Positions 36,355 through 47,400 of a DNA stretch of 64,000 nucleotides are shown one piece after another; position 1 is the stretch's first letter, and each line of letters opens with the position of its first letter. The position numbers were made by a program, and so were the translations under genes. The DNA is from Tubiluchus corallicola (taxonomy: Eukaryota; Priapulida; Priapulimorpha; Priapulimorphida; Tubiluchidae), in assembly GCA_030141605.1 (NCBI GenBank), contig JAQGDQ010000288.1, positions 163,121 through 227,120 of the forward strand. Reading direction: 5' to 3'. Under the pieces are notes generated by a model that saw only the letters and a list, made by a program, of their open reading frames with translations, was not told where the DNA came from and ran no database searches.

Positions 36355-38095
36355 AAATAATAGAATAGAATAAACTTATTTTGCAACAACAAATGCAACG
36401 ACACAACAATAACAATCATAAGAAAGTTGCTGTAAGGAGATAGAAGGAGCAAGTGCTTTCTGGTCTTCCTCCTATAGGTGAACACCATAATTGAAAACAC
36501 CATTGAAAAAACAAAGTTGCAAATTTCGGGAAACCTATGAAATTTTAAGGAGCACCTACTACTGCATCACTCAAGGGAAACACTTCAGCAATTGAAAAGC
36601 TCTAAACATAATTCTGTTGAAATAACAATAATTCTTAAAACAGATACATCTAGAAAACATTTACTCAGCATTATGAATAATTACCAAAAAAAAATTGTTT
36701 AACTGATTTTTTAAATTTATTTAAATTTAAATTAAACATTTTAAATTCTTTGAGGATGTTCATCCAAAGTCATATAGCATTATGTTTAGATGTTTGCTTA
36801 GTTGAGTGCTGTGGCATAAAATAATTAATGAGTGCAAGTCTGGTATAGTGATAATGAGTATGGAGAACTAGAGTAAAATGTTTAGAAAAGATAAGAGGTA
36901 ATAATTTGTGATGAAATATGTAAATAAACATGAAGGAGCGTAAGTTATATATTTCTTTAATTTTAAAGTGTAAGCCTGCTTATATATTACATTATTTTCA
37001 TAATTAGATCATAAGGAACTGTAAACGATTACTTTAAGAGTTTTATTTTGGGTTCTTCTAATTGAAGTTGAGCTAAGTTATCTTTGTAATCTCCACCGCA
37101 CAACATAATACCATAAATTAAGTACAAATGGACTAAACTGTAATAAATTTCTATGAGTATTTGAGGTTAGTAATTTTGTGGAGCTTATATGTATTGCCTA
37201 TAATTTTACTTATTTCCTGTTTAACATTATCTACATTAAATTTTCTGTTTAGATGTTCTTCAGTTGATACACTTAAATACTTGTCCACATTTTTTCTTTC
37301 AAGTTGGACGTCATTAAGTCTTATTTCGAAATTGGCATTTTGTTGATTTATTATTTGACCGAAAAAGAATTAATGTAATTAAATTTCTTAATATTAAGAG
37401 ACAATTTAGTAAGTGCAAGCTATTCAGTAACATATTTAAGTTCTTGATTCAGCATAAACTCAAAATTTATTATTTTTTTCTTCAAAGAAATGTAACAAAA
37501 GTTTATTACTACAGGGGCATAATTACGTCATTTATATCCAAAAAAATAAAAGTAGACCTAATGTTGATCCCTAAGACACCGACTGTTATTGGAAGTTTGG
37601 AATATTGACATCTGTCTACTTCAACATATTAACTGCAAACAGTTAAATAGCTTTTGAACTAAGAATGAGAGACGTAGAGCTGTAATACAATAAAAGTTTA
37701 ATTTGTCAAGAAGGATATCATGATTATAACTGTATCAAATGCTATTGACAAGTCAATGAAAAGGCCACATATGTGATTCTATTATCAATTAACTGCACTA
37801 TTTTGTCTGATATTTCAAGAAGAGCCAATTAAGTCGAATGATTTTTTCGAATACCAAATTGAAAGTCCTACTAGAATTTTATTTTGAAGAGGAAAAGAAG
37901 TAAGTTGGTAAAAAACAATTTTTCTAGAATTTTTGAGAGTACACTAAGTAAAGAGATAGGTCGGTAATTAGAAACCAACAAAGATGAACCAGATTCAAAC
38001 ACTTTGAGATTTTAAGTGAGTCAAGAAAAGTCCCGATGTTAAAGAGAAATTGTAAATAGCAGTTAACAGCTTTGCAATTAACAATAATAATAAAC
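36355..38095 (-). mobile_element. Decayed, 5'-truncated non-LTR retrotransposon (Jockey/CR1-like RT)
   Basis: On the minus strand, fragments of a reverse transcriptase appear in the expected order, in shifting frames with many stops: NYRPISLLSVLSKILEK near 37969-37919, a QFG-RKNHST-like block near 37850, the F-D-S-AFD-VNHDILL region near 37740, a G-GS-LG-LLF-INDV-like block near 37590, then the thumb-region match T-WLALTKLSLNIKK near 37400 and ER-VDKYL near 37270. The element ends near 36356 with a GCAAAATAAG-TTTATTCTATTC type tail, typical of this group. The endonuclease domain and 5' end are gone. It occupies most of the space between ZCCHC8 and SPATA20, which are transcribed away from it on both sides. 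It is old and inactive. Confidence 0.85.
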
Positions 38096-38467
38096 ATTCA
38101 AACAAATACAGATTTGTGCATTTTTGCAACAACTAGGATTCTACCTTAATTTTAATTACATGTATCAAAGCTGTGTGACTGAGGAAACCTCAATACAGCC
38201 GCATCAGAAGACTGGGTTTTTCAAATTTGAAACCATGGCTAAGTTAGCTACAAATCTGTGCGCCTTCAACAATTTCAACTACGATTTAGACTTCTAGTAA
38301 CCGATATGGCTATTAAAAGAGCCAGTGATTTTCGTAATGTGATTATGCTCTTTTTCATCTCATAATATCACCGGTTACTGACAGAACTTCTTGCTATCAG
38401 GCAAAAATGGCTTAGATTCTGAGAGCAGATTTACAGTTCCAAAATTGTTCAGAACTTTAGGTGACTA

Positions 38468-40810
38468 ATGGTCATTTTTCGTCTGTGTCGGAGACTAACA
38501 GTGATACCCTATGTAAATTCATGTAACCGAATTTACAAAATCTGTTTTCGTTTGCTCAGTGAGTATTATGCGTTTTTGAATGTTGGAGAATTCCGTCGCA
38601 TAGAAAGAAGATCTGTCATGGCTTCTAAAAGTATACTGAAAAACAGGCTTGGTGACGAAAAATCACCTTATTTACTACAGCATGCATCTAATCCAGTGGA
38701 CTGGTATCCATGGTGTCAAGATGCTTTTGATAAAGCCAAGCAAGAAAATAAACTGATCTTTCTTTCAGTGGGTTATTCAACATGCCACTGGTGTCATGTC
38801 ATGGAACGTGAATCTTTTGAAAATCCTGAAATAGGAAAACTTATGAGTGACAACTTTGTTTGCATCAAAGTTGATCGGGAAGAAAGACCCGATGTTGATC
38901 GAGTCTACATGACATTTATTCAGGCAACAACTGGCCATGGTGGTTGGCCAATGAGTGTTTGGCTGACTCCCGATCTAAAGCCTATCATTGGTGGTACCTA
39001 TTTTCCTCCAAATGATCGCTATTTTGGACAGCCAGGCTTCAGAACTATTCTAACTCGAATAATTGAGCAATGGAAAGACAAAAAAGATAAGCTTGAAAAG
39101 CAAGGCACAGCTATAACAAATGCATTAATTCGAGGAACCAAAGTGAGTGCCCCTGAAGAAAGTGATGAAGAACGTCCAGGAGAAGAAACTGTGCAGAAGT
39201 GTCTTGGTATGTTGGAACAGGCTTATGACAGTACACTAGGAGGTTTTGGATCTGAGCCAAAATTCCCTCAACCAGTCAATTTCAACTTCCTGTTTCACAA
39301 CTTTAGTCGTGATTCGGACTCGCCAAAAGGAAAGGCGTCTTTGGACATGTGTCTACACACATTGTCGATGATGGCAAAGGGTGGGATACATGATCATGTT
39401 GGGCAAGGATTTCACAGGTATTCAACTGACAAATACTGGCACGTGCCCCATTTTGAGAAAATGCTGTACGACCAAGCACAGCTTGTTGTTGCATACTGCA
39501 CTGCATATCAGACATCAAAAATTGAAGTTTTTGCTGAAGTTGCAAGGGACATCCTCGAGTATGTTTCCCGAGATCTTAGTCATCCAGCAGGAGGATTCTA
39601 CAGTGCTCAAGATGCTGATTCATGTCCCACAATAGATTCTAGTGTAAAAAAAGAAGGTGCATTTTGTGTATGGACTGAACAGGAAATAAAAGATTTACTT
39701 CCTGATATAGTCTCAGGAAGTAATGCTAAAGAAGCTGATGTATTTATCTATCACTTCAGTGTAAGCAAAGATGGAAACGTCGATCCTTACCAGGATCCCC
39801 ATGATGAATTAAAAGGCAAGAATGTGCTCATCATAAGAGGCAGCGTGGAAGAGACTGCTGCCTTTTTTCATCTAGATGCCGAAAAAACTAAGCATGTGTT
39901 GCAAAAAGGAAAGGAAACTTTATGGAAAGCCAGACAGAAAAGGCCACAACCTCATCTAGATGACAAAATGCTGTCAAGCTGGAATGGCTTGATGATGTCG
40001 GGATTTGCTTGTGCTGGACAGACATTGGGAGATGTACATTACATTAACAGAGCTACTCAATGTGCGGAGTTTATTTATGATAACTTGTACAACCAGGAGA
40101 CTGGCATGCTACTGAGAAGCTGCTATAATGATAACGGACATGTGGGACAAACATCAGCACCAATCAATGGCTTTGTCGATGATTATGCATTCTTGATTCG
40201 AGGGTTGTTAGACTTGTATGAAGCCTCTTTTAGTCAGCGATGGCTCGAATGGGCAGAACAACTACAGCAAAAACAAGATGAACTTTTTTGGGATGTAGAA
40301 GCGTACGGATACTTTAACAATCCACCTGACCCCGCAATTCTCTTTCGCTTAAAGGATGACCAAGACGGTGCTGAGCCGTGCGCTAATTCAGTCAGCATTA
40401 GTAACCTTGTACGATTATCAGTTTTCCTGGATGAAAACCAATATGTCGACACAGCTGAGAAATTGATAAGGACATTTGCAGAGCGAATAATGAAAATACC
40501 GATGGTGATGCCACAAATGGTGTGTGGAATTATGTTGCTCGTGGATTCTTGCAAGCAAGTTATCATAGTTGGAGAAAAGAATGATGAAGAAACCCAGCAG
40601 TTGATTCAAGCCACGAACAGCATGTTTTTACCGAACAAGGTCTTGATACAGTATGACGAAGACAAATCTTGTTTTTTGGCAAGAAGGTTAAAGGTACTAA
40701 CTTCTTTGACCAAAATTCACGGAAAGGCTACTGCTTATGTTTGCCAACATAACACTTGTTCTCTTCCTGTGACTAATCCACAAGCATTGAAAGATTTGTT
40801 AAAAGATTAA
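38468..40810 (+). CDS. SPATA20: SPATA20, intronless, thioredoxin-like N-terminus plus six-hairpin domain, 780 aa
   Basis: Spermatogenesis-associated protein 20 (the YyaL/DUF255 family found from bacteria to mammals). It has a thioredoxin-like N-terminal domain followed by an (alpha/alpha)6 glycosidase-like domain; its biochemical role is unsettled. Residues from about 58 match human SPATA20 nearly end to end: [18 protein letters not shown], the C106-H-W-C109 pair in [52 protein letters not shown], the DGAEP motif and the ATAYVC-H-N-TC-LP tail. Human is 786 residues, so this is full length. The first ATG adds a basic, hydrophobic leader of 50 residues that could be a mitochondrial signal; M51 (38618) is the alternative start. 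TGA lies in frame just upstream of the first ATG. The whole frame is one exon, although vertebrate SPATA20 has many introns: either retroposition or intron loss. Confidence 0.95.
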   Translation: MVIFRLCRRLTVIPYVNSCNRIYKICFRLLSEYYAFLNVGEFRRIERRSVMASKSILKNRLGDEKSPYLLQHASNPVDWYPWCQDAFDKAKQENKLIFLSVGYSTCHWCHVMERESFENPEIGKLMSDNFVCIKVDREERPDVDRVYMTFIQATTGHGGWPMSVWLTPDLKPIIGGTYFPPNDRYFGQPGFRTILTRIIEQWKDKKDKLEKQGTAITNALIRGTKVSAPEESDEERPGEETVQKCLGMLEQAYDSTLGGFGSEPKFPQPVNFNFLFHNFSRDSDSPKGKASLDMCLHTLSMMAKGGIHDHVGQGFHRYSTDKYWHVPHFEKMLYDQAQLVVAYCTAYQTSKIEVFAEVARDILEYVSRDLSHPAGGFYSAQDADSCPTIDSSVKKEGAFCVWTEQEIKDLLPDIVSGSNAKEADVFIYHFSVSKDGNVDPYQDPHDELKGKNVLIIRGSVEETAAFFHLDAEKTKHVLQKGKETLWKARQKRPQPHLDDKMLSSWNGLMMSGFACAGQTLGDVHYINRATQCAEFIYDNLYNQETGMLLRSCYNDNGHVGQTSAPINGFVDDYAFLIRGLLDLYEASFSQRWLEWAEQLQQKQDELFWDVEAYGYFNNPPDPAILFRLKDDQDGAEPCANSVSISNLVRLSVFLDENQYVDTAEKLIRTFAERIMKIPMVMPQMVCGIMLLVDSCKQVIIVGEKNDEETQQLIQATNSMFLPNKVLIQYDEDKSCFLARRLKVLTSLTKIHGKATAYVCQHNTCSLPVTNPQALKDLLKD

Positions 40811-42157
40811 GGAAAACTAATTAAATCTATTTTCTGTACCTATTTTATTTGTTTTGTTTGTACAAGTATTTTTATTTAGCCTCTACTGCTAATTATATTT
40901 TCTTTACGGGTATTCTAATGTAAACCCTAAATTTTACTCCTCAAGATTTACTCTCTATTTTAAAAACTTTAATGAGGTAAATGATATTTATAGTATTGGG
41001 AAATTTTATATCATCAATCTCATTGCTAGTATATTTTTTGACTATATCTAACTACATTGTATAGAAAATAAGTGTAGTACTATATAAAAGTAAATTGAAC
41101 CCAGTAGCTGCATAATATATTATAAGTTATTAGAACTTTTGTCACAGTACAAAAATTAATGTTACATTAAAATTATTTATTGTTTGTAAATTGTAACTGC
41201 ATCAAGTGACACGTATATTAATAGTATTAAATTTTAAATTTCAGTATATTATGTACCTTCTTTTTGCTCAACATCAAACCACATGCAAAATGAATGTGAA
41301 GTGAAGTTCAAGCTGTTTAATGACGTTAATGAATTACATATTTTTGTCTTTTTACAAAATCTAGAAATCATCATGTTTAATGTTCTCGGTACAATTAAAC
41401 AATAATCACTTTTATTAACAAACACTACTATAGTTCACTCTGTGTCACAGAAAGTTACGTAAATATCTATTTATGATGACTTTCAACTGACAATTAGTTT
41501 TTCAACTAGAATGGTATATTTGTTCATATATAGGAACATCGTTGTATGGTAGCTAAATTTGCTAGAATACTCAGTTAGTTACTTCTACGAGAATGTTAAC
41601 TTTAATTAAGTTATCACTAGCATAATATTGAATATTGCTTGTTTTAATTATGTGATCACATACCATGTGGTGACATATTGTGGTGCCATGTAAAAATTGA
41701 ATACAAAAGGTAATGTGCTGTTTTTGATTAAAAAAACTTCATTGTTTGTTTGTGTAATTGCTGTTAAGCAATCGTTTAGAAACTTGCATTTGTAACGCTA
41801 TACCTAGTAATAATTTTTTACTGTATGCTACACTACATTGATTTTCTAATAATGCTGCTGATAGGTAGCAGCACCTGGTTAGCTGTAACTTCTTATGTGT
41901 TTAAAAAAAATTAAAATAAAAAATGTTTAATACTGCATAAACAGCTAGAACAAATATGCATCTTAATAGATGTATTGTTTATTTTGCTGCTAATTTTGAT
42001 ACTAATAATTTATTAGTGCCAGAAAACAGACTATAGGCCTACAAACCAAGGAACAAAGATTAGTGTGCACACAATTTCGCCATAGAACTGTGGTGATACT
42101 ATAATCATAGGACAACAGGAATAGTAAATAACGTTATTTGGTGCGAAAACAATTGCC

Positions 42158-42567
42158 CAGGGGCGTATTAACCAATAGGCTAACTAGGCTATAGCCTAAG
42201 GCGCTAAAATTTGAAGGGCATCACATTTTAGGAAAAAATCTTATTCTCCTCGGAAAATGTGTATACTTCCGTATTCATGCAAAGGGGGCATTTTATGGCA
42301 CATCACAGGCAGTTAGTGTGTACAATTTTTATATAAATGCCATATGTAAGTGCCAAGTATTACACGACAAGCAGTTGTGCAGCTTGAATATAAGGGCTAT
42401 GCAAATGCTATGTAATTAATAATGTAGAAAATAGCTTAACAGTGTTTCTAATATACCACAAATAATTATTTGTTCCGCTCATTACATAAGCAACCATAAA
42501 TTCACACTAGAGATGGGCGGGACAAACCTATCAGCCTAGGATATAGTAAAATTTTTATACGCCTCTG
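42158..42567. mobile_element. hAT-like MITE with diverged 8-bp TSD
   Basis: Ends are CAGGGGCGTATTAA at the left and, reading inward from the right, CAGAGGCGTATAAA (12 of 14 match). The flanking 8-mers CAATTGCC (42150-42157) and CATTTACC (42568-42575) match at 6 of 8, as expected for an aged target duplication. It is 410 bp, has no coding capacity, and is distinct in sequence from the element at 13.6 kb. Confidence 0.65.
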
Positions 42568-43246
42568 CATTTACCACACCGTACCGCACTTTCTTCAAAA
42601 TAGTTGAGCAGGTAACACTAAATGGATCATACGGCCATGAACTTTTTTACACTTAATTAGCTAGGATTTTAAAAACATCCAGAATCTGTGTGATAAATTG
42701 TAGCTTTTAAGGAAATAGGTCTAAGTGACTAATTACAGTGTAAACAAAGGTCGGTTCACACTTAAATTGTTTATCGATGCATTCAAACATCTAAAGCTTT
42801 TGATCGCTTTGCTTTCCATACTGGCGATACTGGTATTCACATGTCACACGATTAGGCAAATAGAGAATCAGAAAATTTCCGATTTTTTCACGACTACCCA
42901 TGCAGCAATAGTCTTTATTTCACACAGAAACCGCGCGGTTTTTTACCCGCGACCAGCTGATTTCACCATTCAATTCCTTTACAAGTTGTAATTTACAATA
43001 ATTACAATTAATCGGCTTATTTTTAGAGTAATGAATAACTGCTTCCCCTTTTAAGAACATACATGTATGTATATTGTATTTCACATATATGATCTGTAAT
43101 TGTATATCATACGTTATTTATTTATTTATTTTCACTAAGATATCCATCACGCCCTAATAAAACAAAAATGGTTTGCATGATAAAAGATAGATTAAAAATT
43201 TACAATTTTACTGCAATACGTTAATTGTTGTTCCTTGAACAAGAAA

Positions 43247-43514
43247 GAAGTAGGCCTCATTAGTCATTAAACAGTTAAGCTTTGGTGTAAATTCCGCGAG
43301 GAACAAGCATCATTTCTATCAACCAGCAAAACTCCTCATGAAGGGACGTATAGTTTCTAGCTGGCGGCAGACTTCTTCACGAAGCGTCTATATGAAATGT
43401 GCAATAGAAAGCAATGTGCTCCGTTTTCGCATAGAAAACTGCAAGGAAATTTTCCTCAGAGAATTTTATAACGCGTCTGCTTCGCGCGTGTGAAATGGGC
43501 CTTAGGCCTACTTG
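43247..43514. mobile_element. Possible short TIR element
   Basis: AAGTAGGCCT at the left (43248-43257) recurs inverted at the right (AGGCCTACTT, 43504-43513). The interior next to the right end is GC-rich (GCTTCGCGCGTGTGAA), like many MITE ends. No clear target duplication was found, so this remains weak. Confidence 0.3.
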
Positions 43515-43738
43515 TGACAACTTTCAAATTTGTCACATGTTTGACATCTATTTTGGTAGAGGCATACTGCTCCTCGAAAATTTTTAATGTTTGTAATGGT
43601 GTATGACTGGGATAGTTTTCCTCCCTCGTCGTTAATCAAAATTTTCAAGAAGCAAATACCTGATTAGCTTATAAAAAGCAAATTCTTATGGGACTTGAAC
43701 GCTACTACTGCAAGAAAATCACACTTTATCAAAAATAA

Positions 43739-43909
43739 TCAACGCATGCAAGATTCCATTTCTGGCAACTTTTTTAGTTTTTCTTTAGTTTTTGACGAAG
43801 ATAATCCATAAGGCGAGAAAGCTCCAGACTCTATAGAACAGTTGGAAGCCTTTTTAACACGACCCCGTGCGAACCACTCCAACTGCTTGTCTGACATATT
43901 TCTCTTCAT
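43739..43909 (-). CDS. Small open frame, 56 codons, unknown
   Basis: ATG at 43909, TGA ending at 43739. The product is Lys/Ser-rich with one Trp and no signal peptide, membrane segment or known motif. Codon-like composition and the GC-richer flank suggest a real exon or microprotein, but there is no homology I recognise and no clear splice partner. It is divergent from the three-finger gene 0.55 kb to the right. Confidence 0.25.
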   Translation of the reverse strand: MKRNMSDKQLEWFARGRVKKASNCSIESGAFSPYGLSSSKTKEKLKKLPEMESCMR

Positions 43910-44465
43910 GTTTCCTGATTCTGAAACCGCGAAGGCTTGCTACTTCCGGTAGTAACATTCTCCTGATCGGGAAGAGAGACATCATCCCGAAAAACCTCCG
44001 CTTATACAAAACAGTTGATGGACACACTCAAGGCTGAACTGCAGTGGTCTAAAATTACTGTATTAATATTTGTATAGGGGCAATCAACCTGCTGCCAAAA
44101 CGATATTATTTGAATATACCGGACATGCGCGGTGAGAACTTACCAGGTTCGGGGGAACTCCCTGTTCTGGAGAAATAGCTTGAAAAAACGAGGACGGCTT
44201 CCCAACCTGCAAAGTTTGGCGAATTGTAAATTAATTTATGAAATTAAGCTGTTACAGTAAAACTGTTTGCAGTTTCGCGCCCCAGTGGGAGGTCTGTTGA
44301 AGACATATGTTTTCTAGCACCTAGCGAACTTTCGCTAAAAGGCAAGTAGTGTTTTGGCTTCTCAACAACGTGCAGTGCAAAGTGAATGTGTCTTGACACA
44401 TCAAAAATGTGAAAGCCACGATTTATTATGCTTAGCTAGAACGTGAAGCAAGTGTTCTACGTGTT

Positions 44466-47400
44466 ATGGAGTGCATTAGAGGTGTCTTCTTTACAACAGT
44501 TCTTTTTTGTTTGGCGTTTGTGCTAGGCAAGTATATATCTTTTAGTAAATTAAGTGTTTTATTTGTTTACCATTTACACGTATGTTTTCCCCAAACAACA
44601 CAATCACGGTTTAATTTACAGTTTTACGCATTATGAACCAGTATACTTTCCCGCTGCTTGCACGAATTATACGTGTAGCGAGAGCAAGAAATTCATATAA
44701 AAGCTACAAAGTTTATTACCAACTTTGTCATCTTCGTTGCGTCCTTTTTACCATCTTACATTTCTGTTCTTCAGTGACTTTTACCACACCTGTCTGTCGG
44801 AATTATTAGTTTAGACTAATCAAAAGATGAAACGTAATTATTGTGCTTTATGTTTTAGTAACGCGTGCAAATTTGGTTCATTTCTATGAAATTTTGCCTT
44901 TCCATGGATGTTCTGACGGCCACTGAAATGACAGGGCTTTTGAATGTATAATTTAATAATATATTCCATCAAGTGGCAAAATAGGCACAACGATAGACTT
45001 CTTAATTGAAAGTATTGGTTTGCAAAACTCTATAATTTTCCTACGCGGTACATTTTTTAGGTTTATGAGCAACATTTTTGACTTTCAAACGTTTTAGATT
45101 TTTGTGCAATTTTTTCACATCCATAACACGGGGTATTTGCATTTTTATACTTTTTTACGTATCGTATTCGGACTTTATAGGTTTTAGTATTTATTCGCAC
45201 AGAGTTTTTGTTCAACTTAGTTCACTTCTATTCATTTGGGACACGTAAAACCGTAATACAAACTACTTATAAAATTGAAATAAAATAAAATACAACGTAA
45301 TAAAAATTATAATAACATGCGTAATGTATTTGAGCTTGTTTGGATTTTTTGCAGTTTTTTCACCAAAGCGAGGTCTCCAATCACCCAAACTAAGATTTTT
45401 ACCATACTTACTTCAAAATGGAATATCATCTGAAAAATCGTCACGTTATCCTTTAATTTCATACCAGGACAAAAAGCGTTTCTAGTGGAACTGCTCAAGC
45501 CAGCAAAACAGGCCTATTCTCCACCTCTTTTGTTAATGTGTTTTATCCGGAGCATCCTAGTAAATGCTCAATCCTACACATGCGGTTACTCTTTGAAGTT
45601 TGAACAAAAGTCCGATGTATTGTACTGCGAGCAGTATTAAGTTTTAGTTTTTCTGTTGCTTAGATGCTTCCAAGGTATGCGTGATCTGTGACTCTCTGAC
45701 AAATGACGGGTGTGCAGACCCTCTTCAGTGGAACCAGTACATGAGAAAATACGAGTGCCCGTCTGGAACATGTCGACGAAGCACAAGCGTTGAAAAAATA
45801 GCAGGTATTGGGCATTTTCACACACATCTGTTGCAGCTTATAAGCTTTTTATGGCAAACTGCAACAGGCATTCATTTAGATTTAATAATTTGGTCTAGAC
45901 TAACAAACTTAATAAGGCCACCTTTTATTTGTTTTAATGATACGGGGCAAGCTGCAGTCTCCGCATAACGAAAATGAAAGGGTAATTGACTCTCGGACCA
46001 ATTCCTCGGATATGGCCGCAACAGACGTAGCAACAAATGCTCTAATTGCACATTTTTTGCCATAATTTGATAATATAACGCCTAGCAATTCAGTAGCAGC
46101 AGCAGCTGTAGCAACAGAACTACTAATAGTAGTCGAAATGGTAACGGTAACTGTGAATAAAGTGATGGATGACGTTATTTAACAACAAGTTACCAACCTA
46201 CCAATTTAGTGAAACGCAAAAACGACATTCTTTCAACTCGCCCTCTAGTGATTTTTTTTCGCAGAACTACACCTAAAATCTTCGTTTATTCTAAATCTGC
46301 CACTGAACTCGAATCTGCTGCAATTTTATCTCAGTTAACAAGCAAATAAATCTATATCAGATTTATAATGCATGGCTCTTATAATGTACGCCCGGCACGT
46401 GTAGACGCGGGAAAAATGTTTTAAAAGAAACAAATATAAATTCGAGTTGTGGTGTTAACGTGAAGCATCTGTAGGGCTTTGACATATTGCTTATAATAAC
46501 TAACACTTGAAAGACGAGAACATCAACTTGTTTATATAATTTCCTATTTTACTTGCCTATAACTCGTCTAGGCGGCTCGTCGGAGTTGTTGTTTATTTGC
46601 TTGCGTATTTGCTTGTTTGTTCGTTTGTTTTTCCACTTGTTTTTTTTATTTTACTTGAAATTTTTTCGTAACCTCTTGTCTTTTTATGCAACTTCTTGCA
46701 TGTATTTACTCATTTTTAAATTCGGTTATTTCTCAACCTTTTCACTCTTATCATCGTCATCGTCATCCTCGTCATCATCAGCATCATCATTGTCATCATC
46801 ATCGTTATCCTTATCATCATCATCGTCGTCGTCGTCGTCGTCGTTAACATCATTATCATTATCATCAACAACAGCAAAAAAAACAACAACAACAACAACA
46901 GCAACAATAACAACAACAATACCAACAACAACAGCAACAATAACATTACTAGGGACAATCACGACCATGTTAACATCATCATTATCATGGTTTTCCTCTT
47001 TTTCATTGTTTTCTTTACTGTTTACTGTCGTTGTTCTTGATATTGTTGGTTATGTTTATTTTTTTATTTGATATTATTACATTTTTATCTGTCTGTTCGT
47101 TTTTCTGCTCATTCTGTTTTCGGTATTTTCTTTCTTTTTGCTTACTTGTTTATTTAACCTTTTCATCGACTTCGTTCTGCAACTTTTTGTTCGCAAGAGT
47201 TCCTCCGATGACATTTTCATTGAGAATACCGTTTAGCTGCTTCTGCCAAACTTGATCCTTGCGCAGAACTTGTTAAACCATCAACAAGAGTATTTAGATA
47301 ATCCCTCTTTAAGCTGTTATGTCTTCTTTTCTTTCCATTTCTCACTCGCTGACAGATTAGCAGAGTCTGGTGTCTTGACTTGTCATAACTGCAACACCAC

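Larger units (their letters stand above)
40811..44465. other. Spacer between SPATA20 and the three-finger gene
   Basis: AT-rich 3' flank of SPATA20, then a hAT-like element (42158-42567), a second possible TIR element (43247-43514), a small minus-strand open frame (43739-43909) and a locally GC-richer stretch before the three-finger gene. The frame at 42725-42991 has one hydrophobic segment but nothing else to support it. Confidence 0.45.

Noticed and set aside
42725-42991. 88-codon frame with a hydrophobic segment
   Set aside because: No homology, no splice context, low-complexity AT-rich surroundings.
46553-47071. 172-codon Ser/Thr-rich frame and its minus-strand shadows
   Set aside because: Translation of ATC/AAC microsatellite inside an intron.
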